A stretch of 64,000 nt of DNA from Nitrospira sp. (GTDB taxonomy: Bacteria; Nitrospirota; Nitrospiria; Nitrospirales; Nitrospiraceae): positions 2,215,577 through 2,279,576 of the forward strand of contig CP092079.1 in assembly GCA_022226955.1 (NCBI GenBank), written 5' to 3'. Shown here piece by piece: positions 38,822 to 48,623 of the stretch; within the stretch, counting starts at the first letter, position 1, and the number at the start of each line of letters is the position of its first letter. The position numbers and the translations under genes are program-made. The notes below the pieces were generated by a model, which saw only the letters and a program-made list of their open reading frames with translations, made no database searches and was not told the origin of the DNA.

Positions 38822-40825
38822 CTATGTCGTGCGAATGATCGTCGGAGTCATGAATATCAAGAGTTCCTGCTTCGACACGCTCTCCGACTTGTTCTTAAAC
38901 AACCATCCCAAAACAGGAATCCGCGACAAATACGGCACGCCCTGCACATTGTTATTCTGGGTATCGACGAATACGCCACCGATGACCATGGTTTCGCCAT
39001 CCCGCACGACCACTTGAGTGGTGGCCTCGCGCCGGTCAATACTCGGACCGGCTGGATTGCTTCGCGCACCGACCGCATTCCTGGTTGCGCGAACTTTCAT
39101 CAAAATCTGCTTCCCGACTTCCTTCGGGTCACGCGACGTAATTTGCGGCGTCACGTTCAACTCCAGGTTGGCATCGACAAATGTCGTCTGCGTCCCCTGC
39201 AGCGAAGTGGTCTGGAACGGAATCGACTCTCCCTGCGAGATCTTGGCTTCACGCTTGTCCAGCGTGGTGATCTTGGGAGCGGCGATGACCTTGCTCAATC
39301 CCAACAACTCTCCAGCTGACAGCCGCAAGTCCAAGGCAAATCCTGGTGCCAGCTTGCCAAATTGATATCCGATGGCGGGAACCGCTGGAAGTCCGCCAAC
39401 CTGAGCAGGAAGATTGACGATAAAGTCGCGGGGAATAGTCCCCGACCCACCAGCGCCTGCAGCCGTTCCTCCGACTGGAGCAAACGCGCCGGTGGCATTG
39501 CCGAAGAAATTGAACTTATTATTATTAAAGTCGGCGTTTTGAATACCCCACTGAATACCCATCCCGCGCGCATAGACAGTATCCGCCTGAACAATGCGAG
39601 CTTCGATCTGAACCTGCGGAACCTGCAGATCCAATCCATCGACCAGTTGCTTCATGATCGCCAGCTTGCTCTCGGTCTCGCGCACGATCAGCGCATTGCT
39701 TCCAGCGCTGATATTCATGACTCCGCGCGGGCTCAAATACTGCCGTAATGCCGTTTGAAGCTCCATGGCCTGAAGGTTTCTGATATAGAACACGCGGTCG
39801 ACGAGCTCTTCCGCTTTGGTCTTCGCTTCTTTTGCGCGGGCCTCTTCATCCTGTTGCTTGGCAATGTTCGTCAGCGTATCGACCCACACAATCGTTCCCT
39901 GACGAATCATGCCCAACCCATTCATCTTGAGCAGCATATCCAGGGCTTGATCCCAGGGCACACTGACAAGCTTCATGGTAACCTTGGCCTTCACCCCCTC
40001 GCCCACCACAATATTAAATCCGCTGACTTCCGCGATGAGACGAAGAATGTTGGTAATATCGGCCTGCTGAAAATCTAGCGAGATTCGGCGTCCCGCAAAG
40101 CGTATCTGCCCGGCAACAAGGTCATCCCCTCGTGAATCGCTTTCCGGAGTTGCGCTCTCCGTAGCCATTTGAACGGTTCGGACCTTAAACTTCCCTTGAG
40201 CAAGCCCCATGACCTGCCCCTTCTTTACTCGCGTCTCTCTGGGCATCGCCTGTCCAGGATCTGAAAAATCGCCCCCGCCTATTCCAACTGAACCAACAAC
40301 ATCTTCCGCGGTTGAGGAGACCATATTCACCGGAGCGACGCTGCTCTCCAGAGTTCGTGGCTTTAGCGAAACTAGGACATCATGTCCAACGGAAGTCACT
40401 GAAAATGAGGGACGGTCTCGCAGCTCAAGAACAAGGCGAACCTTATCGGCGTGATAGCCAACCCGGACTCTCTTAAGCAACTGATGCCGCTCCGAGACAA
40501 AGGGTGATTTGAGCGCCGACGACACTGAAAGGAGATCGACAACCAACCGATTGTCATCCAATAGTTGAGCCGAAGAGAATAACTTTCCATCGCCCTTCAC
40601 AAGAACGGCAACCTCGTCTCCTTCTGGGAGAACTTCAATTTTAGTAATCATTTGAGCTGGAACAGCGACCGGATCCAGTGCGTCGATGGCCAGGTCATGA
40701 GCCCTGCCCTCAAGGCTAGACAACGCCTCAGCATGAATACCTTGGACGCTCAGCAGAACGCCCACAATACTCAGCCACCATGCCCGGTGAAACGAATTGT
40801 TTATCACTGTCCCTAGTATGTTCAT
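38822..40825 (-). CDS. pilQ: type IV pilus secretin PilQ
   Basis: A 667-residue outer-membrane secretin with signal peptide, an AMIN domain (residues about 60-160, VDLLSVSSALKSPF), a long linker, a secretin N-domain (RISLDFQQADITNILRLIAEVSGFNIVVGEGVK) and the C-terminal secretin beta-barrel with VPYLSRIPVLGWLFKN, QELLIFMTPTII. It forms the pilus exit pore. It overlaps pilP by 4 bp and ends the pilMNOPQ operon. Confidence 0.96.
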   Translation of the reverse strand: MNILGTVINNSFHRAWWLSIVGVLLSVQGIHAEALSSLEGRAHDLAIDALDPVAVPAQMITKIEVLPEGDEVAVLVKGDGKLFSSAQLLDDNRLVVDLLSVSSALKSPFVSERHQLLKRVRVGYHADKVRLVLELRDRPSFSVTSVGHDVLVSLKPRTLESSVAPVNMVSSTAEDVVGSVGIGGGDFSDPGQAMPRETRVKKGQVMGLAQGKFKVRTVQMATESATPESDSRGDDLVAGQIRFAGRRISLDFQQADITNILRLIAEVSGFNIVVGEGVKAKVTMKLVSVPWDQALDMLLKMNGLGMIRQGTIVWVDTLTNIAKQQDEEARAKEAKTKAEELVDRVFYIRNLQAMELQTALRQYLSPRGVMNISAGSNALIVRETESKLAIMKQLVDGLDLQVPQVQIEARIVQADTVYARGMGIQWGIQNADFNNNKFNFFGNATGAFAPVGGTAAGAGGSGTIPRDFIVNLPAQVGGLPAVPAIGYQFGKLAPGFALDLRLSAGELLGLSKVIAAPKITTLDKREAKISQGESIPFQTTSLQGTQTTFVDANLELNVTPQITSRDPKEVGKQILMKVRATRNAVGARSNPAGPSIDRREATTQVVVRDGETMVIGGVFVDTQNNNVQGVPYLSRIPVLGWLFKNKSESVSKQELLIFMTPTIIRTT

Positions 40826-41448
40826 TCTGCGCCCTCTTTCGGGTGAAGAAGCTTCACGTATTCCCGCTCCTGTTTTTTCCCATACACATCGGTAAACCGT
40901 TCTTGCACGATGATCCCTCGCTCCGTAATCGCGCTCACGACACCATTATTCTGCCCTAAGCGGGTCCCTCGCCTGACAGCATATCCATACCCCTCAGGAG
41001 TTTGAACCATCGCCGCATACCCATACGCTCCCCACACAATGGCGATTAAATTCAACTCCGTCAGACTGACGCGTTGAAGCGGAGGCAGGTTGACATCCAT
41101 CTTTCCGGGTTCAAGTTGCTGCACAACCGGCGCAAACGGATCCCGGCGGCCTGATGGGTCATATCCGAACCCACTCCCAGTATCGGAAAGAGAAGATGAT
41201 GGTGGGAGCGATGCCTCTCCATCAACGGATGGATTTGCCATCAACATCGGAACGATGGCCTTCGGTTGAGCTTCAGGAACGGCAGGCAGCTTGATCGAGT
41301 CTTGCCGTAAGGGACTGATTTGATTCGATGAGGTCAAAGTCCCAGCACCAACCTCCGCGCCTGCAACGATACAGAGCACCGTTCCAGCAAGAAAGATGGC
41401 CCACACTGAAGATCTGCGCATACAAGCAATCCGGCCCACACTAGACAT
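40822..41448 (-). CDS. pilP: type IV pilus assembly protein PilP
   Basis: A 208-residue protein with one N-terminal hydrophobic segment (VWAIFLAGTVLCIVAG), a Pro/Ser-rich linker and the PilP beta domain (GRRDPFAPVV, LTELNLIAIVWG, YAVRRGTRLGQNNGVVSAI). PilP joins the inner-membrane PilMNO complex to PilQ. A lipobox is not clear, whereas most PilP are lipoproteins. The ATG at 41448 has GAGGAG 8 nt upstream. Confidence 0.9.
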   Translation of the reverse strand: MSSVGRIACMRRSSVWAIFLAGTVLCIVAGAEVGAGTLTSSNQISPLRQDSIKLPAVPEAQPKAIVPMLMANPSVDGEASLPPSSSLSDTGSGFGYDPSGRRDPFAPVVQQLEPGKMDVNLPPLQRVSLTELNLIAIVWGAYGYAAMVQTPEGYGYAVRRGTRLGQNNGVVSAITERGIIVQERFTDVYGKKQEREYVKLLHPKEGAE

Positions 41449-41466
41449 TGGCATAACTCCTCAACC

Positions 41467-42108
41467 CTATTTACCAACCGGAGCTGGCTTCCCAGCATTT
41501 TCCACCGGACTCGCAGCGGCTTGTTTCTCAGGAGGAGCCGCATACGCCACAAGGTCGAATTGCGCCTGAGATACAATTCGTCCCTGCTCCATCTTTGGAG
41601 TCCCCATCTTGAGGCCAGAGACCGTGATAATTCTCGGCAACCGATTGATGCGATCAAAGAAAAGCGCCGTCGTATGATACGCTCCGCTGGCTTCGACCGC
41701 GACGGGCATCTTCACGAAAAGCTTCGACGCATCTTCGGACTGAGCTCCTGGCCGCCACAGCCTAATATCTAGTCCCAGACGAACACCAAGATCAGACACT
41801 TGCTTCAGTAACATCACGGCTTCTTCTTCCGGAGGAAGCCGCTCTTTCTTCTTTGCCAGTTCGATTTCAAGCTGTTTATTGGCAGCAAGCAGTTCATCCA
41901 GATGCTTGGCCTTGATTGTGAGCGTCTGAATTTCTCCATCCAACCGTCCATTGTCCGCTTGGAGCATATCGATCTCTGCGGCTTTGGGCTCAGCAATATA
42001 GAAATAAAACCCGGCAAGCAGCACTCCCACAAGCAGGCCAAGCAGAGCCAGCTTCTGCGGAGCAGGAATACTGCGAAGCGTCTCTAGATTGATCGCGGGC
42101 AATGCCAT
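41467..42108 (-). CDS. pilO: type IV pilus assembly protein PilO
   Basis: A 213-residue inner-membrane protein: membrane helix near residues 20-40 (ALLGLLVGVLLAGFYFYIAEP), a coiled coil (residues 45-90) and a ferredoxin-like periplasmic domain (VAVEASGAYHTTALFFDRINRLPRIITVSGL). It dimerises with PilN. The gap to pilN is 2 bp. Confidence 0.92.
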   Translation of the reverse strand: MALPAINLETLRSIPAPQKLALLGLLVGVLLAGFYFYIAEPKAAEIDMLQADNGRLDGEIQTLTIKAKHLDELLAANKQLEIELAKKKERLPPEEEAVMLLKQVSDLGVRLGLDIRLWRPGAQSEDASKLFVKMPVAVEASGAYHTTALFFDRINRLPRIITVSGLKMGTPKMEQGRIVSQAQFDLVAYAAPPEKQAAASPVENAGKPAPVGK

Positions 42109-42110
42109 GC

Positions 42111-42662
42111 TCAGCCTTTCAGTCGAAATGCCAACTTAAACTGGTAGATATTAATCTTGTTCTCTACGGCGGCTTTACTTTCCTGAAGGTTGATATTGGC
42201 GAAGAAATCGGTTCGGCGCAAATTATTGACGAACTCGACCACCTCGTCATTCGTCAAGGCCTTCCCTTCCACCTCTACGTTTTCAGCGGATAGCTTCAAA
42301 TTGGTCAGCCAGACTTTCAAGGGCTCGATGCTCTGACTGACAAAATCCAAGACTTTGACCGGCCCAACCCGCGCCGACTCAAGCTGATCGATCACACGAT
42401 TCTTATCCTCTAACAATTTCTTCTTTTGCTCAAAGTCCTGCACTTGCTTCACTTGTTCCTTGAGCTGTACGACTTGCTTCTCTTTCGCGAGCTTCTCCTC
42501 CTGCCGAGCCTCGATCACTTCATCAAGGGAAGATGAATACCACCAGCATCCTGCGATTGTGATCAAGAGCACACCGACACCCAGTAAAGCCTGTGCTCGA
42601 ACATCATACTGAGGCTTAGCCGTACGCCCCTTAGGTCCAGGAAGTAGATTGATGCGAATCAT
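42111..42662 (-). CDS. pilN: type IV pilus assembly protein PilN
   Basis: A 183-residue protein with the cytoplasmic motif MIRINLLPGPKG that docks PilM, a membrane helix (residues about 27-47), a coiled coil and a periplasmic domain. It overlaps pilM by 4 bp. Confidence 0.93.
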   Translation of the reverse strand: MIRINLLPGPKGRTAKPQYDVRAQALLGVGVLLITIAGCWWYSSSLDEVIEARQEEKLAKEKQVVQLKEQVKQVQDFEQKKKLLEDKNRVIDQLESARVGPVKVLDFVSQSIEPLKVWLTNLKLSAENVEVEGKALTNDEVVEFVNNLRRTDFFANINLQESKAAVENKINIYQFKLAFRLKG

Positions 42663-43765
42663 CTGTCCCCCACTGATCTCAAGGCCAGCCCTACCGCGAC
42701 AGAAGCCAGCGGCGCCATTTCAGCCAGGGCATCCTGATCAAAATCACTTCCCGATGTATCGATTTCACCAAACGGATTGGCAACTTCAACTGGTGTTTGC
42801 ATGCGATCGCTCAACTGCTGCACAAGCCCACTAACGCGCGCAACCCCGCCGCACACTAAAACGCGATCCAGCCCTACATTTGAAGCCGAGGTCTTAAAGT
42901 AATCGACCGTCCGGGCAATCTCTGAGGCCATCTCTCCATTGACACTGTCAATCACACTATCGATAGAGCCTGCCGCATCCTTCCCGCTTCGCTCGCCTTT
43001 CTTGGTCTCTTCTGCTTCCTCGTAGGATAAGCCCATTTCCCTCTGGATCGCTTCAGTGTAGCGATTGCCCCCCAACGGGATATCTCTGGTAAATAAGGAC
43101 ACGCCGCCGCGAATGATATTGACGTTCATCACGCTGGCACCCAAATTCACCAGAGCGGTCGTCTCATCTTGCGCTAAGGGATAGTTAATCGCATGCATGT
43201 TTTCAATCGCAAATGCATCAACGTCCATCACCATCGGTGTCAAGCCGGCGCCTTTCACCAACTCCGTCAACTCATTGATCTTGTCCTTCTTTGCCGCCAC
43301 AAGGATAACCGACATCTCTCCGGAATCTTCATCTGATGGATCGGACGGAAGCACATGAAAATCGATGTTCACTTCATTAATATCGAACGGGATGTATTGC
43401 TCCGCTGCCAACTTCACCTGCCCTTCCAACTCCTCATCGGGCATGGGGGGCAAGTTGATCTTCTTCACAATAACGGCATGGCCTGATATGGACACCGCCA
43501 CCTGCTTGTTCTTGACATTCGATTCCTCAAACAGCTCGCGGATTGCCGAGACAACCCGGCCTTCATCCATAACCGTTCCATCCACGATCACTTCCGGCTC
43601 CAGCGGCTTCACGCCGAACTTCTGAAGATAGTATCGTCCTTTACTTTCTCTCAACTGCACCAGCTTAATTGCGCTCGACCCAATATCAAGCCCAACGAGC
43701 TGGCGCTTGGGAGTCAGCAAGGAAACAATGTCCGTCTCAAACATGTTTTTAAATGTGCTAAGCAT
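42659..43765 (-). CDS. pilM: type IV pilus assembly protein PilM
   Basis: A 368-residue actin-like ATPase with VGLDIGSSAIKLVQL (phosphate 1), the conserved PPMPDEELEGQV and VLVCGGVARVSGL. It binds the PilN N terminus on the cytoplasmic side. The ATG at 43765 is preceded by GAGTGAGGG; a GTG at 43774 is the alternative. It is first in the pil operon. Confidence 0.94.
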   Translation of the reverse strand: MLSTFKNMFETDIVSLLTPKRQLVGLDIGSSAIKLVQLRESKGRYYLQKFGVKPLEPEVIVDGTVMDEGRVVSAIRELFEESNVKNKQVAVSISGHAVIVKKINLPPMPDEELEGQVKLAAEQYIPFDINEVNIDFHVLPSDPSDEDSGEMSVILVAAKKDKINELTELVKGAGLTPMVMDVDAFAIENMHAINYPLAQDETTALVNLGASVMNVNIIRGGVSLFTRDIPLGGNRYTEAIQREMGLSYEEAEETKKGERSGKDAAGSIDSVIDSVNGEMASEIARTVDYFKTSASNVGLDRVLVCGGVARVSGLVQQLSDRMQTPVEVANPFGEIDTSGSDFDQDALAEMAPLASVAVGLALRSVGDR

Positions 43766-44126
43766 ATCCCTCACTCGCTACTCTACATGACACACGTTTA
43801 AGCGCGAATCATTTTCTGAATTTCGCCCACACTTCTCAGACATCTACAATCGTGAGCCTCGCCAATTTCGAAGGGGAACGGCGATCACCCCTTCGCATCC
43901 CAATCGAAATTTTAGGACGCTAGACACATCGAGCAAGTCGCACACCTGACTCGTTATTGCGCCCTACTATCGTGCGAGTCGCATTTCATTATCTTCACGT
44001 GAAAAATGCCCGAGGGAAGCTAAGTTCAGCGGGGACAAGGTAAGTATAATCAATATGCTCGACCTGTCAAGCAACACAACCGAATTGACCGGAAGCAGCT
44101 CAAACCACAACGCTCTGGAGTTTTAC
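43766..44126. other. intergenic region upstream of pilM
   Basis: About 360 bp between rapZ's stop (44127) and pilM. It should hold the pil promoter; a candidate sigma-54 element is at 43932-43947. The plus-strand open frame at 44055-44348 mostly lies antisense to rapZ and is not convincing. No other element was recognised. Confidence 0.4.
43932..43947 (-). promoter_or_regulatory. possible sigma-54 promoter of the pil operon
   Basis: The minus strand reads AGGTGTGCGACTTGCT: GG and GC in correct -24/-12 spacing and a good TTGCT, but the -24 block (AGGTGTG) is degenerate. Predicted start near 43921, 155 nt before pilM. Confidence 0.35.
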
Positions 44127-44993
44127 TTAGGACTTCTGCAGGTCTCGGTGTTTAAGGATGACTTCGTGGCCGATGGCGCCAAGACTCTCTCGAAGCCGGC
44201 CTGCGATCGCGACCGACCGATGACGCCCGCCTGTGCAGCCAATTGCAATGGTGAGGTAACTGCGCTGTTCACGCTCATAGAGCGGGATCAAGAACTTCAG
44301 CATGTTCTCCAACTGCGCGAGAAGAGCGATGGCATCCGGATCGGATAGCACAAAGGCGCGGACTCGTGGATCGTCCCCTGGAAGGAGCTTGAGGTCAGGA
44401 ACGAAAAATGGATTCTTCAAAAATCGAACATCGAACAGTAAATCGATATCGTAGGGAACACCGAACTTATATCCAAACGTCAGCAAGGTTATCGTCAGAC
44501 GCCGCGCGGCCTGGCCGCGGGAGAACTCTTTTGTCAGCACGTCTCGGAGTTCGTGCACGGTCAAATTAGAGGTATCGATAATCCGATCGGCATGACGGCG
44601 CAACTCTGCAACCCGTTCCTTCTCAAAGCGAACTCCCTCCAAAACAGGCAGATGTGGCAATAGCGGATGCGGGCGACGCGACTCGGAGAATCGCCTGACC
44701 AGCACTTCATCTCGTGCTTCTAAAAACAGTAGGTGAATCGCATATCCAAGAGTTCTTACTCGCTCAAGCGTCCCGACCAAGTCAGCAAAAAAGACTCGCT
44801 CACGGACATCGACCCCGAGCGCAACATTCGAGATCTCGCCACCTTGCTGGTTGCATAATTCTACAAACGTTGGGATTAATGCAGGGGGAAGATTATCGAT
44901 GCAGAAATAGCCGGCATCTTCGAACGCCTTCAACGCGTGCGACTTGCCGGACCCTGAGAGACCACTGACGATAACCAGATTGAGCTGAGGCAT
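44127..44993 (-). CDS. rapZ: RNase adapter protein RapZ
   Basis: A 288-residue P-loop protein: GLSGSGKSHALKAFEDAGYFCIDNLP at the N terminus in part, VDVRERVFF, and the C-terminal CTGGRHRSVAIAG. RapZ binds UDP-GlcNAc precursors and small RNAs in E. coli; in other bacteria the role is less known. It follows hpf and rpoN, a common linkage, but no ptsN is present between them. Confidence 0.93.
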   Translation of the reverse strand: MPQLNLVIVSGLSGSGKSHALKAFEDAGYFCIDNLPPALIPTFVELCNQQGGEISNVALGVDVRERVFFADLVGTLERVRTLGYAIHLLFLEARDEVLVRRFSESRRPHPLLPHLPVLEGVRFEKERVAELRRHADRIIDTSNLTVHELRDVLTKEFSRGQAARRLTITLLTFGYKFGVPYDIDLLFDVRFLKNPFFVPDLKLLPGDDPRVRAFVLSDPDAIALLAQLENMLKFLIPLYEREQRSYLTIAIGCTGGRHRSVAIAGRLRESLGAIGHEVILKHRDLQKS

Positions 44994-45094
44994 ATGTCCT
45001 TATCGAAAACCGCATCCCCTACTCATGCGAAAGCCAGCCAACAGTTCCGATGACAGTCGGAACGGGCCGCTGTCCTGTTCTCGGGTGCAACGGC

Positions 45095-45658
45095 TCAGAC
45101 ATCAGACCCAGAAAATGAATGGCCTCGTCGGCCTTCTGCAAAGGGTTCAATGACGAGCACCCGTCCAGTAGTAGCCCGCTGAAGCACATGGAGATTTCCC
45201 GTCTCGCTATGCGCGAACAGCAGGAACGCCTCGCTATGGGTATCAAACCGGTCATGCGCCTCCGCAAGAGACAGCACCGGCACAGCTCGACGCTCCACTT
45301 TGAAAAACGGCTCCTTGGCAAGCTCGACAGCCAGCGATCGCACAGACTTCGCCCGCGTGCCTTTTGCAGGCTTGTGGCTGACCACTCGATCTTTGAGCTT
45401 CCGTAGTTGCCCGTCGATACGATCCACTAACGCATCGATCGTCGCATACATTTCTCGCGTCGAAGTTTTCGATTGCACCCGCTTTCCATGCACCACACAC
45501 ACGGCTTCTGCTTTATGCTGAAGCTTTTCGACACTTAACACGACTTGAACGATTCCCACTTTCAAATCGTATCGATCGAGCCGATCGAATCGTGCTTCAA
45601 GATATCGACGAAGTGCGGATGTCACATCCATGTGGCGGCCAGTGATTTGTAGCTTCAT
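45095..45658 (-). CDS. hpf: ribosome hibernation promoting factor, long form
   Basis: A 187-residue protein. The N-terminal S30AE domain (MKLQITGRHMDVTSALRRYL, residues 1-95) binds the 30S decoding centre. The C-terminal dimerisation domain (about 125-180: KPLSLAEA-like VLSLAEAHDRFDTHSEAFLLF) makes it the long type that forms 100S dimers without RMF. It follows rpoN by 53 bp. Confidence 0.92.
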   Translation of the reverse strand: MKLQITGRHMDVTSALRRYLEARFDRLDRYDLKVGIVQVVLSVEKLQHKAEAVCVVHGKRVQSKTSTREMYATIDALVDRIDGQLRKLKDRVVSHKPAKGTRAKSVRSLAVELAKEPFFKVERRAVPVLSLAEAHDRFDTHSEAFLLFAHSETGNLHVLQRATTGRVLVIEPFAEGRRGHSFSGSDV

Positions 45659-45711
45659 ACGAAATGTCTCCTTACGTGAACCTTTTCTGAACCAGACTCA
45701 GCTAGTGCAGA

Positions 45712-47220
45712 CTAAAAATGGCGTTTCCGCTGGCTAGCGGATGGAATATTGTCCTCGGCACGATATTTCGCCACTGTGCGACGCGCGATCAATACTTGCT
45801 GAAGCTTCAATCGCGCCGCGATTTCCTCATCTTTCAGTGGGCGCTGTGAATCCTCTTCCGCAATCATTTTTCGAATCATTTCACGGACCGACACCGACGA
45901 CATCATGTCGGACGGTTGATCCGCCCGCTGAAGCCCCGCGTTGAAGAAGAACTTCAATTCAAGCATCCCTTGCGGGCAATACATGTACTTATTAGCAGTG
46001 ACCCGACTGATCGTCGATTCGTGCATTCCAATATCTTCCGCCACCTGCTTGAGCACTAACGGTTTCAGATGCTCGACCCCATGCTCAAAGAATTGCTCCT
46101 GAAACTTCACAATACTCGTCACCACTTTAACGATCGTCTTATTCCGTTGATCGATACTCCGAATCACCCATTGAGCGGCTCTGAGTTTTTCATCCAAATA
46201 GGACTTGGTTTCCGCCGTCCCGCCATCTCCCGTCGCGATTAGCTGTTTGTAATACGGGCTGATCCGCATGCGAGGCAGTCCATCGTCATTCAACAACACA
46301 ACCCACTCGCCTTCGTTTTTCACGACGAAAACATCCGGAACAATCACGTAATTCTGGGTATTCGTGAATGGACGACCGGGCTTGGGCTCAAGATCTCCGA
46401 TCAACTTCGTTGCTTCAAAGACCTCCTCGACTGTCACGCTCAAAGCCTTGGCAATCTTGGCGTACTGCTTTTTCTCGAGATCCTTGAGATGATGCAGAAT
46501 AATCCCTTCAACGACAGCTCCCTTGAGCGCACCCGGTCTTGCGCCGAGCGACCTCGTCGAGTTCTTGCCTAGGTGGCCAAGTTGAAGCAGTAGACATTCC
46601 GGCAGATCGCGCGCCCCGACACCGGTTGGATCAAAGGCCTGAACATCTGCGAGCACCGACTCTGCTTCGGCTTCCGTAAACTCCGTCCCCATAATGACTT
46701 CGGCCAAAGAGATCCGCAAATATCCATCGTCGTCAAGGTTTCCAATGAGCAGCCGCCCGATGATTTTTTCCCGTTCCGAAAGGCCCGAGAGCGACAGTTG
46801 CCAGAGCAGATGCTCCTCCAACGACGTCGCCTTGGCCACTGTCTGCTCGTAAGAGGGAAACTCATCTTGAGAAGAAGAGGGGTATTCAGAATCCCCAGCT
46901 CGACGATCTGAGCCAAAATATTCCTCCCACCCAGAGGCTGAAAATTCTTCTGGGGAACCGCGCTCCTCTGGCGTTCCCGCCTCCTCCGTCGTTTCTTGCG
47001 CGGGTGCGGTGGCCGCCTCTTCTATTTTCCCCTCCGCGGCCGCGGCTTCGGCTTCTTCAACTTCCGCCTGCACTTCGTCGAGGAGCGGATTTTCGAGCAG
47101 ATGCTGGGTTAAGCTTTGCTGCAATTCAAGCCGCGAAAGCTGCAACAGCTTAATCGCCTGCTGCAACTGCGGCGTCATAATCAGCTTCTGGCTCAGCCTC
47201 AAGTCGAGTCGAAGTTTCAT
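45712..47220 (-). CDS. rpoN: RNA polymerase sigma-54 factor
   Basis: A 502-residue RpoN. Region I (MKLRLDLRLSQKLIMTPQLQQAIKLLQLS) contacts the activator; an acidic region II rich in Glu and Ala (residues 50-110) follows. The core-binding domain and the C-terminal RpoN box ARRTVAKYRAE, which reads the -24 element, complete it. It is the sigma factor for the two promoters at 306-321 and 961-976 and needs activators such as that at 1155-2711. It lies downstream of lptB by 18 bp. Confidence 0.97.
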   Translation of the reverse strand: MKLRLDLRLSQKLIMTPQLQQAIKLLQLSRLELQQSLTQHLLENPLLDEVQAEVEEAEAAAAEGKIEEAATAPAQETTEEAGTPEERGSPEEFSASGWEEYFGSDRRAGDSEYPSSSQDEFPSYEQTVAKATSLEEHLLWQLSLSGLSEREKIIGRLLIGNLDDDGYLRISLAEVIMGTEFTEAEAESVLADVQAFDPTGVGARDLPECLLLQLGHLGKNSTRSLGARPGALKGAVVEGIILHHLKDLEKKQYAKIAKALSVTVEEVFEATKLIGDLEPKPGRPFTNTQNYVIVPDVFVVKNEGEWVVLLNDDGLPRMRISPYYKQLIATGDGGTAETKSYLDEKLRAAQWVIRSIDQRNKTIVKVVTSIVKFQEQFFEHGVEHLKPLVLKQVAEDIGMHESTISRVTANKYMYCPQGMLELKFFFNAGLQRADQPSDMMSSVSVREMIRKMIAEEDSQRPLKDEEIAARLKLQQVLIARRTVAKYRAEDNIPSASQRKRHF

Positions 47221-47238
47221 AGCTAAATAGCAAACCCT

Positions 47239-48021
47239 CTACAGCTTAAATCGCTCGCCAAGATACACAGCCCGAGCGGTTTCACTCTTGACAATAGACT
47301 CCGGAGAACCGGATTCCAAAATCAATCCTTCATTAATAATATAGGCACGGTCGGTAATAGAGAGCGTCTCTTGAACATTATGATCGGTGATGAGAATCCC
47401 AATTCCCTTCTCCTTCAGACGAAGAATAATTTGTTGAATATCGGCCACCGCGATCGGATCAATCCCCGCGAATGGTTCATCCAACAACATAAAGGATGGG
47501 CTTGTGGCTAACGCCCTGGTGATTTCCAATCGGCGGCGTTCTCCTCCTGACAAGGCGTACGCCATGCTGCCTCGAATGTGCAGGAGATCAAGATCCTTGA
47601 GCAACTCATCGACCCGCGCCATTCGCTCACCCCGAGGATAGCTCAGGATTTCCAAAATCGCCAAGACATTTTTTTCCACAGAAAGACGGCGAAAGACCGA
47701 CGACTCCTGCGGAAGATACCCGATCCCGCGCCTGGCCCGCTGATACATTGGCAAGTCCGTGATGGACTCACCGTTAAATGTAATCTCCCCTTCGTCCGGC
47801 TGACAGAGCCCCACAACCATATCAAAGATCGTCGTCTTCCCAGCACCGTTCGGACCAAGAAGCCCGACCACTTCACCGGCACGCACTTCGATGGCCACAC
47901 CTTTCACGACTTTTCGCCCGCGGAAACTCTTCTCCAGCCCACGAGCCCTCAAGCAGGATGTGCGTGAACCGGCAACTGCATCCGGCGCCCCGGCTAGTGC
48001 TGAGTCAGCTCTCTGGGTCAT
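47239..48021 (-). CDS. lptB: LPS export ABC transporter ATPase LptB
   Basis: A 260-residue ABC ATPase: Walker [10 protein letters not shown], signature [15 protein letters not shown] and [14 protein letters not shown] typical of LptB. A 25-residue N-terminal extension precedes the usual start. It powers extraction of lipopolysaccharide by LptFG. It overlaps lptA by 4 bp; lptC-lptA-lptB-rpoN is a classic order. Confidence 0.95.
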   Translation of the reverse strand: MTQRADSALAGAPDAVAGSRTSCLRARGLEKSFRGRKVVKGVAIEVRAGEVVGLLGPNGAGKTTIFDMVVGLCQPDEGEITFNGESITDLPMYQRARRGIGYLPQESSVFRRLSVEKNVLAILEILSYPRGERMARVDELLKDLDLLHIRGSMAYALSGGERRRLEITRALATSPSFMLLDEPFAGIDPIAVADIQQIILRLKEKGIGILITDHNVQETLSITDRAYIINEGLILESGSPESIVKSETARAVYLGERFKL

Positions 48022-48623
48022 TTCATCCCGCCGCGTTCACCGTCGATTAGGAGATGAGATCCTCCTTCAACAACACTTCGATCTTCATCTAAATAGATAA
48101 TGATCTTCTCGCCGCTCACCCGCGTTCCTTTTTCCCAGGCCACGGGATCGCCCGTCAGGGTCACGACCCGGCGACTGTTGTCGAACACGGCCTTGCTGGA
48201 TGTCGCATTGCCGGTTTCTTTTTCAATGCGCACATGCCCAGTCGCTTCGATCTGCTTGACGGATCGGCCAGAGGATCCTGGCATGACATCGCCGCCCTTG
48301 CCAGTCGACTTGGTTGCAGGCAATGAATCGCTCTTCCTGACGTCACTGGGCTCTCCCTTTTTCCCATCCTCGGACTGCGGGGAAAATGACACTACCATCT
48401 TGTCTGAATAGACCATCAATGTGCCTTGAGTCAGAACGACAGACCCTTCAAATACAGCCTGGCTATCTTGGTTCCGCACCGTCATTTTTTTCGCAGTGAT
48501 GGTTGTCGGAGTCTGTGCCGACCCTGTACCAGTAGACACAGCGCTGCCCACCGGCGCGGCAGACTCGGCTATGCCTGGAGCCAAGATGCTAAGAACCAGA
48601 AACGAGATCCACATGAACATCAT
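48018..48623 (-). CDS. lptA: LPS transport protein LptA (OstA-like)
   Basis: A 201-residue periplasmic protein with signal peptide ([21 protein letters not shown] in part) and the OstA/LptA beta-jellyroll ([53 protein letters not shown] in part). It bridges inner and outer membranes for lipopolysaccharide. A Ser/Gly/Lys-rich insertion (about residues 100-125) is unusual. The ATG at 48623 overlaps lptC. Confidence 0.88.
   Translation of the reverse strand: MMFMWISFLVLSILAPGIAESAAPVGSAVSTGTGSAQTPTTITAKKMTVRNQDSQAVFEGSVVLTQGTLMVYSDKMVVSFSPQSEDGKKGEPSDVRKSDSLPATKSTGKGGDVMPGSSGRSVKQIEATGHVRIEKETGNATSSKAVFDNSRRVVTLTGDPVAWEKGTRVSGEKIIIYLDEDRSVVEGGSHLLIDGERGGMK

Noticed and set aside
44055..44348. 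97-residue plus-strand open frame upstream of pilM
   Set aside because: Largely antisense to the rapZ 3' end; no ribosome site.
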